From Cupriavidus sp. (GTDB taxonomy: Bacteria; Pseudomonadota; Gammaproteobacteria; Burkholderiales; Burkholderiaceae): a DNA stretch of 44,877 bases. Position numbers and translations under genes: made by a program. The DNA lies in NCBI GenBank assembly GCA_031180665.1, contig JAPSLP010000004.1, positions 185,979-230,855 on the forward strand. The letters are read 5' to 3'. Below the pieces are notes generated by a model, which saw only the letters and a list, made by a program, of their open reading frames with translations, was not told where the DNA came from and did not search any database. Below are positions 1 to 8,882 of this stretch, in pieces. Each line of letters begins with the position of its first letter. The stretch's first letter is position 1.

Positions 1-126
1 CCGACTCCGACTCCGACTCCGACTCCGACTCCGACTCCGACTCCGACTCCGACTCCGACTCCGACTCCGACTCCGACTCCGACTCCGACTCCGACTCCGA
101 CTCCGACTCCGACTCCGACTCCGACT
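1..126. repeat. (CCGACT)n hexanucleotide satellite
   Basis: Twenty-one perfect head-to-tail copies of CCGACT, running off the left edge of the window, so the true length is unknown. The array ends 45 bases before the start codon of the next gene. A 6-bp unit keeps reading frame (Pro-Thr, Arg-Leu or Asp-Ser dipeptides), so it could also be the 3' end of a repetitive ORF from outside the window. Its purity suggests recent slippage expansion. Confidence 0.95.
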
Positions 127-171
127 CGCCCCGCTTTCCAACTTCATCCATCCACCATCGCAGGAGACCCG

Positions 172-1098
172 ATGCAGCACATCACAGACGAAATGGTCGA
201 TCGCCACGTCGCGCCGGAGGACGTGCAACGCATCATGCTCGATGCGTTCCGCAGCTTCGGGCAGGGCACCGCCGCCATGCAGCAGCGCATCCGCACCGAG
301 GCGGGCGGCGTCAAGCTGTCGACGCTGGGCGCCGTGATCCCGGAGCAGGGCGTGGCCGGCGCCAAGGTCTACACCACCATCGACGGGCAGTTTTCCTTCG
401 TGATCCTGCTGTTCTCCACCGAGGATGGGCGGCCGCTGGCCTCGTTCGATGCGGGCGCGATCACGCGGCTGCGCACCGCCGCCTGCACCGTGGTCGCGGC
501 GCGGCACCTGGCGCGGCCCGGCGCCCGCACGCTGGCGCTGTTCGGTGCCGGCACGCAGGGCGCCGCCCACGCCAGGCAGTTGAGCGCCGCGCTGCCGCTC
601 GAGCGCATCCTGCTGTGCGACCCGTACGCGCCGGCCGAACTGCCCGAGCGCCTGAGCCAGAGCTGCGGCATCCCGGTGATCCAGGTGATCGCGACCGAGG
701 CAGAGGCCGCAGTCCGTGAGGCCGACATCGTCGTGACGGCCTCGCGCTCCACCACCCCGCTGTTTTCCGGCGAGGCGATCAAGCCCGGCGCGTTTGTGGC
801 GGCGATCGGTTCCAGTCTGCCGCATACGCGCGAACTGGACGACGTGGCGCTGTCGCGGGCTTCGGCCGTGGTCGTCGAATGGAAGCCGCAGTCCACGCGC
901 GAAGCCGGCGACATCGTGATGGCGGGGCAGGGCGTGTTGCCGGAGTCGAAGCTGATCGAGCTGGCCGACGTCGTGCTGGGCCGGGCGCAGCCGCGGCGCG
1001 GCGATGACGACATCGTCATCTACAAGTCCGTCGGCGTCGGCCTGGAGGATGTCGCGCTGGCCGGGCTGGCGTGGCGGCGCCTGCAGGCGGCACGATGA
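172..1098 (+). CDS. Ornithine cyclodeaminase / mu-crystallin family NAD(P)-dependent enzyme
   Basis: A 308-residue protein of the ornithine cyclodeaminase/mu-crystallin family, close to the usual 300-350 residues. The Rossmann dinucleotide site is visible as LALFGAGTQG around residues 122-131. It is followed by the family's typical DIVVTASRSTTPLF and AIGSSLPHTRELDD segments. The start begins MQHITDEMV, the common N-terminus of the family, with an AGGAG box 5-6 bases upstream. Members include ornithine cyclodeaminase, alanine dehydrogenase and ketimine reductases; all handle an amino acid or imine with NAD(P). Substrate cannot be assigned from sequence. It lies directly after a hexanucleotide satellite and 279 bases before the diiron-protein operon. 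A palindromic repeat and a separate promoter lie between, so it probably belongs to an upstream transcription unit, although a shared pathway is plausible. Confidence 0.88.
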   Translation: MQHITDEMVDRHVAPEDVQRIMLDAFRSFGQGTAAMQQRIRTEAGGVKLSTLGAVIPEQGVAGAKVYTTIDGQFSFVILLFSTEDGRPLASFDAGAITRLRTAACTVVAARHLARPGARTLALFGAGTQGAAHARQLSAALPLERILLCDPYAPAELPERLSQSCGIPVIQVIATEAEAAVREADIVVTASRSTTPLFSGEAIKPGAFVAAIGSSLPHTRELDDVALSRASAVVVEWKPQSTREAGDIVMAGQGVLPESKLIELADVVLGRAQPRRGDDDIVIYKSVGVGLEDVALAGLAWRRLQAAR

Positions 1099-1107
1099 GT
1101 TTCCGGG

Positions 1108-1200
1108 CCGCGGGTCCCCGCGTACGCGGGGCGACAGCGGCATTGGGGGAATCTTCGTGGTCCCCGCGCATGCCGGGAGTTGTCACCGTGCATGCCGGGA
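1108..1200. repeat. Dispersed GTCCCCGCG-type palindromic repeat, copy 1 (degenerate)
   Basis: Contains GGGTCCCCGCG, TACGCGGGGCGAC and a second degenerate half, GGTCCCCGCGCATGCCGGGA. It belongs to the same family as the intergenic elements at 16696-16778, 42547-42612 and 43277-43348. This copy is the least symmetrical. It sits just after the ornithine cyclodeaminase stop codon, the usual position for REP/BIME-like elements. Confidence 0.7.
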
Positions 1201-1281
1201 TCTCGCGACTTGTTTTGCGCTCTGGCGCCCCGGCAAGCACCAACCCAAGGTAAACCCCGATGAAGAAACCCCCGTAGGCCC

Positions 1282-1315
1282 TTGTCCGTCCGGCGTGAGT
1301 GTATATAGTATACAA
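1282..1315 (+). promoter_or_regulatory. Putative sigma70 promoter with overlapping GTATAC palindrome
   Basis: TTGTCC (1282-1287), a 16-base spacer and TATAGT (1304-1309) form a plausible promoter 69 bases before the diiron-protein start codon. GTATAC (1308-1313) overlaps the end of the -10 box. The 11-mer ATATAGTATAC recurs exactly at the amidase promoter (7138-7148). A regulator bound here would block RNA polymerase. FCD-type GntR repressors commonly bind short AT-rich palindromes of this kind, and one is encoded in the cluster. Confidence 0.55.
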
Positions 1316-1377
1316 ACATCGAGCGAACGCACCGCCCGACCCAACCATCCCGAACGTCAGCCAACAAGGAGCCCCAC

Positions 1378-2109
1378 ATGGCCGAACTGATGAACCGAGA
1401 AGAATTCCGTGCCGCCCTGGAGGAAGCGATCAAGGGCAAAAGCGCCAACCAGGCGCCTTTCAGCAAGGCCTGGGCCACCGGCAAGCTCAGCCGCGCCCAC
1501 CTCGCCCGCTGGGCCGAGAACCACTATCACTATGTCGGGCCGTTCGCCGACTACCTGGGCTACATCTACGCCCGCATGCCGGATCGGTATACCGAGGCCA
1601 AGGATTTCCTGCTGGCCAATATGTACGAAGAGGAAATCGGCGGCGATCGCCACACCGATCTGCTGATCCGCTTCGCCGAGGCCTGCGGCACCACGCGAGA
1701 GCGCGTGATCGATCCGGACAATATGTCGCCCACCACGCGCGGCCTGCAGGCCTGGTGCTATTCGGTGGCGATGCGCGAGGACCCGATCGTCGCCGTGGCC
1801 GGCCTGGTGGTCGGACTCGAGTCGCAGGTGCCGTCGATCTATCGCAAGCAGACGCCGACGCTGCGCGAGAAGTACCAGTTCACCGACGAGGAGGTCGAGT
1901 TCTTCGACCTGCATATCGTCTCGGACGAGATCCACGGCGAACGCGGCTACCAGATCGTGCTCGAGCATGCCGATACGCCCGAGCTGCAGCAGCGCTGCCT
2001 GAAGATTTGCGAGATCGGCGCGCAGATGCGGCTGCTCTATACGACCGCGCTGTACTACGACTATGTCGCGCACGAGCTGCCGCTGCCCGAGCTGGAACTG
2101 GCCGCCTGA
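1378..2109 (+). CDS. Haem-oxygenase-fold diiron protein (CADD/TenA/PqqC-like, HDO superfamily)
   Basis: A 243-residue all-helical protein of the TenA/PqqC/CADD group. The candidate metal ligands are Glu85, His92, Glu148, His179, Asp183 and His186, in EEIGGDRH, GLESQ and LHIVSDEIHG. Their spacing closely follows the diiron ligands recalled for Chlamydia CADD (E81, H88, E142, H174, D178, H181), so I read this as a diiron oxygenase/oxidase rather than a thiaminase. The Tyr that CADD sacrifices for para-aminobenzoate synthesis (near residue 27) is not present at that place, so it is unlikely to be a pABA synthase. Strong AAGGAG ribosome site before the ATG. It is the first gene of an apparent operon with an aldehyde dehydrogenase and a BenC-like reductase, which could supply electrons. 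Known HDO enzymes fragment or hydroxylate amino acids or fatty acids; the substrate here is unknown. Confidence 0.85.
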   Translation: MAELMNREEFRAALEEAIKGKSANQAPFSKAWATGKLSRAHLARWAENHYHYVGPFADYLGYIYARMPDRYTEAKDFLLANMYEEEIGGDRHTDLLIRFAEACGTTRERVIDPDNMSPTTRGLQAWCYSVAMREDPIVAVAGLVVGLESQVPSIYRKQTPTLREKYQFTDEEVEFFDLHIVSDEIHGERGYQIVLEHADTPELQQRCLKICEIGAQMRLLYTTALYYDYVAHELPLPELELAA

Positions 2110-2120
2110 ATTGCGCCTGC

Positions 2121-2144
2121 GCGCGGCGCTTTGCGGCGCCGCGC
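2121..2144 (+). other. Intercistronic GC hairpin
   Basis: A perfect 9-bp stem (GCGCGGCGC with GCGCCGCGC) and a 6-base loop lie between the diiron-protein stop and the aldehyde dehydrogenase start. No U-tract follows, so it is more likely an mRNA processing or stability element, or a weak polarity site, than a full terminator. Confidence 0.5.
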
Positions 2145-2163
2145 TTCTTCCCCCAACTGCCTC

Positions 2164-3624
<1,461 letters not shown>

Positions 3625-3667
3625 GTACTGTCGCATCGCTACGCCGCATCGACCAGGAGAACATCGC

Positions 3668-4147
3668 ATGAAACAAGCCATCAAGCTCGAACTGCGCGAA
3701 GCGCGCCATATGGTGGCCGCTGCCATCGCCAAGTCCGAGGAGATCGGCGTGCTCGAATCCATCTGCGTGGTGGACGAGGGCGGCTATCCGCTGGTGCTCG
3801 AGCGGATGGACGGCGCCCGGATCACGGGCCCGCAGATCGCCTGGAACAAGGCGTTTACCGCAGCCGGCCACAAGCGCTCGACGCATCTGTTCACGACGCC
3901 GCCGAACGGCCCCGCGCTGCCGGGCAATGAAGCCTTCGGCATCCAGTGGAGCTTCGAGGGCAAGTTCGCGGCCTTCGTCGGGGGCTTTCCGATCGTCGTC
4001 AACGAGCAGGTGATCGGCGGCATCGGCCTGAGCGGCGGCAACGGCGAGCAGGACACGCAGGCCGGCCTGGCGGCGCTGCAGGCGCTGCAGGAACTGCTCG
4101 CACCGCAGGACCTGAAGGTGGTGGTGCAGGCCGACATCAAGCGCTGA
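3668..4147 (+). CDS. HbpS/GlcG-like (DUF336) protein
   Basis: A 159-residue cytosolic protein of the GlcG/HbpS family, recognised by the N-terminal LELREARHMVAAAIAKSEEIG helix, the CVVDEGGYPLVLERMDGA strand pair, the FGIQWSFEGKFAAFVGGFPI core and the VIGGIGLSGG loop. AGGAG lies upstream of the ATG. No signal peptide is visible, unlike Streptomyces HbpS, which is exported and binds haem. GlcG-like members are common accessory genes in glycolate, propanediol and aromatic operons, often with no defined reaction. It lies between the aldehyde dehydrogenase (43 bases upstream) and the reductase. The stop codon is inside a 12-bp tandem duplication. Confidence 0.85.
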   Translation: MKQAIKLELREARHMVAAAIAKSEEIGVLESICVVDEGGYPLVLERMDGARITGPQIAWNKAFTAAGHKRSTHLFTTPPNGPALPGNEAFGIQWSFEGKFAAFVGGFPIVVNEQVIGGIGLSGGNGEQDTQAGLAALQALQELLAPQDLKVVVQADIKR

Positions 4148-4170
4148 ACGAAGCGCTGAACGAAGCGCTG
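4141..4170. repeat. 12-bp tandem duplication containing the stop codon
   Basis: GCGCTGAACGAA occurs twice exactly, followed by a half copy. The TGA of the HbpS-like gene is inside the first unit. This is one of three stop-codon-centred tandem duplications in the window. Confidence 0.9.
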
Positions 4171-4211
4171 GACCCGCGCCGCATCTTTCAACCGGCTAAT
4201 CGGAACGCATC

Positions 4212-5213
4212 ATGTCTCACCGCATCCAGATCCTCGAAACGCAGCAGGCCTTCTTTGTCGAGCGCGGCGAAACGCTGCTGCAGGCAGCGCTCAAGGCCGG
4301 CATCGCGCTGCCGCACGATTGCCAACTGGGCGGCTGCGGCACCTGCCGGCTGAAGCTGGTCGAAGGCGAGGTCCGCTACGACGAGGAACCGATGGGGCTG
4401 GCGCCCGACGAGGCGGCGGCGGGTTATGCGCTGGCCTGTCAGGCGCAGCCGCTCGGCGATCTCCTGATCAGCACCGCGCGCGAGGACGAGGTCTGCGCCG
4501 AGCCGATGCGGCATCGTGCGCAAATCGAGGCGGTCCGCCCGCTGACACCGACCGTGCTGCAGGTCCGGCTGCAGGTGCCGGATCTCGATGCGGCGCTGGA
4601 CTATCGGCCCGGCCAGTATCTGAAGCTGATCACGGGAGACGGTCACGCGCGCAGCTTCTCGATGGCCTCGGTGCCGCAGGGAGGCAGCATCGAACTGCAT
4701 GTCCGCCGCATTCCGGGCGGTGCCGTCACCGATCGCATACTGCCGGGCCTGGCGCCGGGCGATGCGGTCGAGGTCGAGCTGCCGCACGGCAACTTCTTCT
4801 ATCGCGCCCGTGACTACCGCCCCCTGCTGATGGTCGCGACCGGCACCGGCATCGCGCCGATCAAGGCGATTCTCGAATCGCTGATGGACGATCCCGACTG
4901 CCCGCCGGTCTCGCTGTATTGGGGCATGCGGGAAGAGGGCGACCTCTATCTGCACGAACAGATCGAGAGCTGGGCCGAGCGCCTGTACGACTTCCGCTAT
5001 GTCCCGGTGCTCTCGCGTGGCGGCGTGGGCTGGCAGGGCCGCCGTGGCTATGTGCATCACGCCGCGGTCGACGATCTCGGCGATGTGTCCGAGCATGCGA
5101 TCTATCTGTGCGGCTCGCCGGACATGATCCGCGACGCGCGCCAGGCCTTCCTGGAGCGCGGGGCCAGCACCGAACACATCTACGCCGACAGTTTCACCTT
5201 CCAGCGGGACTGA
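4212..5213 (+). CDS. 2Fe-2S/FAD/NAD(P)H oxygenase reductase (BenC/AscD type)
   Basis: A 333-residue three-domain reductase. The plant-type [2Fe-2S] domain has Cys37, Cys42, Cys45 and Cys76 (C-x4-C-x2-C ... C in PHDCQLGGCGTC and YALACQAQ). The FAD domain has RPGQYLKLI and RSFSMAS, and the NAD(P) domain has VATGTGIAPIKA, YWGMREEGDLY and the C-terminal YLCGSPDMI. This order (ferredoxin first) is that of benzoate dioxygenase reductase BenC and CDP-glucoseen reductase. It moves electrons from NAD(P)H one at a time to an oxygenase. No Rieske oxygenase is encoded nearby; the only candidate partner is the diiron protein three genes upstream. The ribosome site is weak (CGGAACG). Last gene of the operon. 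Confidence 0.93.
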   Translation: MSHRIQILETQQAFFVERGETLLQAALKAGIALPHDCQLGGCGTCRLKLVEGEVRYDEEPMGLAPDEAAAGYALACQAQPLGDLLISTAREDEVCAEPMRHRAQIEAVRPLTPTVLQVRLQVPDLDAALDYRPGQYLKLITGDGHARSFSMASVPQGGSIELHVRRIPGGAVTDRILPGLAPGDAVEVELPHGNFFYRARDYRPLLMVATGTGIAPIKAILESLMDDPDCPPVSLYWGMREEGDLYLHEQIESWAERLYDFRYVPVLSRGGVGWQGRRGYVHHAAVDDLGDVSEHAIYLCGSPDMIRDARQAFLERGASTEHIYADSFTFQRD

Positions 5214-5263
5214 GGGCGCCGGTGATCGTCGGGGGCGGCGACCGCGCCGCTTCGTTCGGTAGC

Positions 5264-5274
5264 TGGTATACAAT
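5264..5274 (+). promoter_or_regulatory. GTATAC palindrome upstream of the GntR gene
   Basis: TGGTATACAAT carries GTATAC (5266-5271), and TACAAT (5269-5274) could act as a -10 element. No convincing -35 is visible. It lies about 130 bases before the chosen gntR start and fits autoregulation, as a third copy of the sites before the diiron operon and the amidase. Confidence 0.4.
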
Positions 5275-5306
5275 GACGCCAGCCTTTGGTGCGGGCCTTG
5301 CACCAA

Positions 5307-5354
5307 CCGGTGCCACCAGCCGGTGCCACCAGCCGGTGCGCCAGCCGGTGCCAC
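5307..5354. repeat. 13-bp tandem repeat in the gntR leader
   Basis: CCGGTGCCACCAG twice exactly, then a 12-base variant and a partial fourth copy. It lies between the putative GTATAC operator and the gntR start codon, so it would be in the 5' leader of the regulator mRNA. Confidence 0.85.
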
Positions 5355-5403
5355 GGTCCCACCAATCCGCGCGCTGTCCAATCCGATTGCCTCGTCATCC
5401 GCC

Positions 5404-6108
5404 ATGTCTCTCCGCCCCTCCGTTTCCGCCGCGCCCGATCAGGAAGTCGTGAGCCTGGGCGCCAGCCATTCGCCGCTGTTCGCGCTGGTCACCGACAAGC
5501 TGCGCGAGCGCATCCTCAAAGGCGGCTACGCCCCCGGCGAGCGGCTGGTCGAGAACAAGCTGTCGGCCGAGCTGGGTGTGTCGCGCATCCCGGTGCGCGA
5601 GGCGTTGCGGGCGCTGGCGAGCGAAGGGCTGGTGCTGATCGAACCGCGCCGCGGCGCTTCGGTGGCGAAGCTGTCGCCCGATATCGTCCGCGAGATGGTG
5701 GAGGTGCGCGCCACGCTGGAGGGGCTGAACGCCAAGCTGGCCGCGCAGCGACGCGATCCGGGGCTGATCGCCGAACTCGAGGCGGTCTTGCAGCAGGGCA
5801 TGGAAGCGGCTGCGCAGGGCAGGGCGGACGAATTGCTGACGCTGAACTCGCGCTTTCACGAGGTGCTCGGCAATATCGCGGCCAACAGCGTGCTGCAGGA
5901 AATGATGCGCTCGCTGCGTGAACGCACCGCGGTGCTGTTCGGGCCGGCCAACACGGTCCGCGCCCGCCAGAACTGGGACGAACATGCCCAGATCCTGCAG
6001 GCGGTCATCGCCGGCGATGCGGATCTCGCGGCCCTGCTGGCCGCACGCCACGTCTATAGCGCGGCCAAGGCGGCCGAGTTGCCGGTGGGCGAGCAGCACG
6101 CCGCCTGA
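5404..6108 (+). CDS. GntR-family transcriptional regulator, FCD subfamily
   Basis: About 234 residues. The N-terminal winged helix-turn-helix is clear (LREERI-like DKLRERILKGGYAPGERL, then ENKLSAELGVSRIPVREALRAL, with SEGLVLIEPRRGASVAKLS as the wing). A C-terminal all-helical FCD ligand domain follows, with the usual acidic and His metal-binding positions (NSRFHEVLG, WDEHAQILQAV, LLAARHVYSA). FCD regulators are mostly repressors released by an acid or sugar acid metabolite. ATG 5404 is chosen because the in-frame GTG at 5323 would translate the 13-bp repeat into a low-complexity Pro/Ala tail. It lies between the diiron operon and the amidase. GTATAC sites upstream of both and of itself make it the obvious regulator. 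Its stop codon abuts the 14-bp minisatellite. Confidence 0.92.
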   Translation: MSLRPSVSAAPDQEVVSLGASHSPLFALVTDKLRERILKGGYAPGERLVENKLSAELGVSRIPVREALRALASEGLVLIEPRRGASVAKLSPDIVREMVEVRATLEGLNAKLAAQRRDPGLIAELEAVLQQGMEAAAQGRADELLTLNSRFHEVLGNIAANSVLQEMMRSLRERTAVLFGPANTVRARQNWDEHAQILQAVIAGDADLAALLAARHVYSAAKAAELPVGEQHAA

Positions 6109-6441
6109 TGCCGGACGCCGAACGCCTGACCCCGAACGCCTGACCCCGGACGCCTGACCCCGGACGCCTGACCCCGGACGCTTGACCCCGGACGCCCGAC
6201 CCCGGACGCTTGACCCCGGACGCCTGACCCCGGACGCCTGACCCCGGACGCCTGACCCCGGACGCCTGATCCCGGACGCCTGACCCCGGACGCCTGACCC
6301 CGGACGCCTGACCCCGAACGCCTGACCCCGGACGCCTGACCCCGGACGCCTGACCCTGACGCCTGATCCCGGACGCCTGATCCCGGACGCCTGATACCGG
6401 ACGCGTGATCCCGGACGCCTGATCCCGGACGCCTGATACCC
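6109..6441. repeat. 14-bp minisatellite (about 23 copies) abutting the gntR stop
   Basis: Consensus CCCCGGACGCCTGA, about 23 head-to-tail copies. It starts directly at the gntR stop codon, and the CCTGA of the stop is the same as the unit's end. The left part is mostly GACCCC units and the right part mostly GATCCC units, with one shortened unit near 6345-6360, so the array has a readable expansion history. Each unit has a TGA; since 14 is not a multiple of 3, all three + frames are stopped. The minus strand has no stops and gives long spurious ORFs of Gly-Val-Arg-Arg-Pro-Gly-Ser repeats. Confidence 0.95.
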
Positions 6442-6607
6442 GGAGCAAGTCCTCCGGTCCTCCTTCTGCTCTTTTGAATTTCTCTGTCGCGACGCAGCAC
6501 GGCAGCGGCGCGGCATGCGGCCGTCTGCTCGGTTGCTGGCGACGCGGCGCTGAGCCTCGCGCGCCATCGTAGGCACGCACGGGTTCGGGGCGTGCCGCCG
6601 CACCGTC

Positions 6608-6637
6608 TTGGCGCAGTGCACAAAATCTGTGTATACT
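6608..6637 (+). promoter_or_regulatory. Putative sigma70 promoter for the small ORF, includes GTATAC
   Basis: TTGGCG (6608-6613), an 18-base spacer and TATACT (6632-6637), 33 bases before the ATG of the 63-residue ORF. GTATAC (6631-6636) overlaps the -10, but its flanks are less symmetrical than at the other sites. The 166 bases between the minisatellite and this promoter (6442-6607) show nothing else recognisable. Confidence 0.5.
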
Positions 6638-6669
6638 GTCAACCGTCGTAAATGCAATAGAGAAAGACC

Positions 6670-6861
6670 ATGACTTATCGCGATACCACTGCTCCGGCGT
6701 CGTACCTGGACACCCCGGTCGGCCAGCAACTGCTGCGCCACTATGCGTCGCGCGATGCCGTCCGCCATGCCACGCCGCTGATCCCGCTGCGGGCTGCGGA
6801 TGTGCTGCGCTTCGTGCAGTGCCTGTTCGGGCGCGCCGACTGCGGACATCGCCCGGCGTAG
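6670..6861 (+). CDS. Small hypothetical protein
   Basis: A 63-residue ORF (MTYRDTTAPASYLD...), with no recognised domain, signal peptide or membrane segment. It is supported as a gene by its surroundings: a promoter 33 bases upstream, a purine-rich GAGAAAG before the ATG, and a strong intrinsic terminator about 50 bases after the stop. It has two Cys and two His near the C-terminus (FVQCLFGRADCGHRP), too few for a confident metal site. It lies between the GntR gene and the amidase and may share their operator. Confidence 0.5.
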   Translation: MTYRDTTAPASYLDTPVGQQLLRHYASRDAVRHATPLIPLRAADVLRFVQCLFGRADCGHRPA

Positions 6862-6909
6862 CGGCTGTCCCAAGTCGACGTACGGCCCGAGCGCTGCAGA
6901 TAGCGCCTG

Positions 6910-6939
6910 AAACCGCCCTCCGGGGCGGTTTTTCTTTTT
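6910..6939 (+). terminator. Rho-independent terminator
   Basis: A 9-bp stem AAACCGCCC / GGGCGGTTT with a 4-base loop TCCG, followed by a T-rich run with one C (TTTTTCTTTTTC). It closes the small-ORF transcript. The next 175 bases (6940-7115) hold no recognisable feature. Confidence 0.9.
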
Positions 6940-7115
6940 CTCTTTCCTCTGGGTGCCTGGCCATTCGTCGGCGGTCCGCGGTTTCGCTCCCCCTCGTCCA
7001 ATGCGCGGCGCCGCATCGTGCCGCGACCATCCCGGACCGATTCTTGCGTTAAGCGCCACTCGCGACCCAAGCCGCGTGCCAGCGGTGCGAGGGTTTCCGC
7101 CAATGCCGGGGAAAC

Positions 7116-7148
7116 TTGGTGCGCCCTAAACTATTGCATATAGTATAC
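7116..7148 (+). promoter_or_regulatory. Putative promoter of the amidase with overlapping GTATAC palindrome
   Basis: TTGGTG (7116-7121), a 17-base spacer and TATAGT (7139-7144). GTATAC (7143-7148) overlaps the -10, and ATATAGTATAC (7138-7148) is identical to the site at the diiron operon promoter (1303-1313). About 100 bases of leader precede the amidase start. Confidence 0.6.
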
Positions 7149-7243
7149 CGACGCAACGCCGCGCGATGGCTCCTGAGAGAGGCACGGGCGCTGCGGTCAG
7201 GGTCGCGGCATAACAACAGGCAACAACAAGAACAGGAGCCGAC

Positions 7244-8767
7244 GTGAGCCTGCCAACGTCCCCGTCCAATTCCGGCCGCGCCCGTGCTGCCGAGCGCTCG
7301 GAAACGGCCGCCGCCGAACCTGCCGCGCGCTATCGCACGCTATGGCAGGCCACCGACGACCTCGCCGAAGGCCGCACCACCGCCGAGCAACTGCTCGATC
7401 GGTGCCACGCCGCCTGGGCCGAACGCAATCCGCTGCTGAACGCCATCGTGCTGGCCGATTTCGATGCCGCGCGCGAGCAGGCGCGCGCCAGCGATGCACG
7501 CCGCCGCCAGGGCGGGGCGCTGGGGCCGCTCGATGGCGTGCCCTTTTCCATCAAGGAGTCGTTCGACGTGGCCGGCTGGCCGACCACCTGCGGCAATCCG
7601 GCGCTGCGCGATCACGTCGCCCGCCGCGACGCGACCGTGGTCCAGCGCCTGCGCGAGGCCGGTGCGGTGCTGATCGGCAAGACCAATGTGCCGCTGGGTC
7701 TGCGGGACTGGCAGAGCTATAACGCGGTCTACGGCACCACCCGCAATCCGCACGACCCGGCGCGCACGCCGGGCGGCTCGTCAGGCGGCAGCGCGGCGGC
7801 CGTCTGCGCCGGCATGAGTCTGTTCGACATCGGCTCGGACATCGGATCGTCCCTGCGCAATCCCGCGCATTACTGCGGCGTGTTCTCGCACAAGAGCAGC
7901 CACGGCATCGTGCCGCTGAGCGGCCATGGTACCGGCGCGGCCTCGTTCGGCATGCAGGACATCAACGTGGCCGGTCCGATCGCCCGCAGCGCGCGCGACC
8001 TCGAACTGGTGCTGCACGCCATCGCCGGTCCGGAGGGTGCCGATGCGCTGGCCTATCGCCTGGCCTTGCCGCCGTGCCGACTCGATACGCTCCCGCAATT
8101 TCGCGTGGCAGTGCTGCCGTCGCACCCGCAGGCCGAGGCCGACCGCGAAGTCAGCGACTGCATCGAAGCGCTGGGCCGCTGGCTCGAAGGGCAGGGCGCC
8201 AGCGTCGGCTGGCATGTGCGTCCGTCATTCAAGGCCGACGAGCTGTGGCGCGTCTACGTGCTGCTGCTGCGCGCGACCACCTCGGTCCATATGCCGGACG
8301 GCGCGTTCGCCGACGCGCTCGACCAGGCTGCGGCCGCATCCCCGGACGATGCGCGCTACGCGGTGCTGCAGCATGCCGGCGCCACGCTGCGCCATCGCGA
8401 CTGGCTGTTGCTGCAGCACGCGCGCGAGCGCTTTGCCCAGGCCTGGCAACGCTTCTTCGACGACTACGACGTGCTGCTGTGCCCGGCGGCGGCCACCACC
8501 GCCTTCGAGCTGGACGAGGCGGGCGAGCCTTGGCAGCGCCATCTGAACGTCAACGGCAAGCCGCAGCCGATGACCACGCAGCTGTTCTGGGCCGGCCATT
8601 CGGGCCTGTGCGGACTGCCTTCGACCGTCGCGCCGATCGGCCCCGCCAGCAACGGCCTGCCGGTCGGCGTGCAGATCGTCGCGGGACGCTATCGCGATCT
8701 GACCTCGCTCCGGTTCGCCGGTCTGCTGGAGGCGGCGGGTTTCGCCTTCCGACCTCCGCCCGGCTGA
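7244..8767 (+). CDS. Amidase (amidase signature family)
   Basis: A 507-residue cytosolic amidase-signature hydrolase. The Ser-cisSer-Lys triad is complete: Lys104 in PFSIKESFDV, Ser179 in PGGSSGGSAA, and nucleophile Ser203 in GSDIGSSLRNPA. The spacings (99 and 24) equal those of mammalian FAAH. The usual GG before the nucleophile is GS here, a small deviation. GTG start with AGGAG six bases upstream. It hydrolyses a carboxamide to acid plus ammonia or amine. The -10/operator motif is shared with the diiron operon and an MFS transporter follows, which suggests it opens the pathway by cleaving an imported amide. A GatA role is unlikely, as no gatB/gatC is adjacent. Confidence 0.92.
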   Translation: MSLPTSPSNSGRARAAERSETAAAEPAARYRTLWQATDDLAEGRTTAEQLLDRCHAAWAERNPLLNAIVLADFDAAREQARASDARRRQGGALGPLDGVPFSIKESFDVAGWPTTCGNPALRDHVARRDATVVQRLREAGAVLIGKTNVPLGLRDWQSYNAVYGTTRNPHDPARTPGGSSGGSAAAVCAGMSLFDIGSDIGSSLRNPAHYCGVFSHKSSHGIVPLSGHGTGAASFGMQDINVAGPIARSARDLELVLHAIAGPEGADALAYRLALPPCRLDTLPQFRVAVLPSHPQAEADREVSDCIEALGRWLEGQGASVGWHVRPSFKADELWRVYVLLLRATTSVHMPDGAFADALDQAAAASPDDARYAVLQHAGATLRHRDWLLLQHARERFAQAWQRFFDDYDVLLCPAAATTAFELDEAGEPWQRHLNVNGKPQPMTTQLFWAGHSGLCGLPSTVAPIGPASNGLPVGVQIVAGRYRDLTSLRFAGLLEAAGFAFRPPPG

Positions 8768-8882
8768 GGACGCGGGAGGCAACGCGTCACCAGATTCACC
8801 AGGCAACGCACCCCACGGAATTCGCACGCCACGCGGCCAACCACGCCGCCACGATGCCCCACACTGACAAGGAGCGACGATC

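Noticed and set aside
1378..2109. Diiron protein as thiaminase TenA or PqqC
   Set aside because: Ligand spacing matches the diiron CADD type, and no thiamine or PQQ biosynthesis gene is adjacent.
5323..5403. GTG at 5323 as gntR start
   Set aside because: It would translate the 13-bp repeat into a Pro/Ala tail not seen in FCD regulators. ATG 5404 gives a normal length.
5395..7059. Minus-strand ORF of 554 codons with Gly-Val-Arg-Arg-Pro-Gly-Ser repeats
   Set aside because: It is the antisense reading of the 14-bp minisatellite plus gntR. All three minus frames are open there for the same reason; no ribosome site, and it runs over a real gene.
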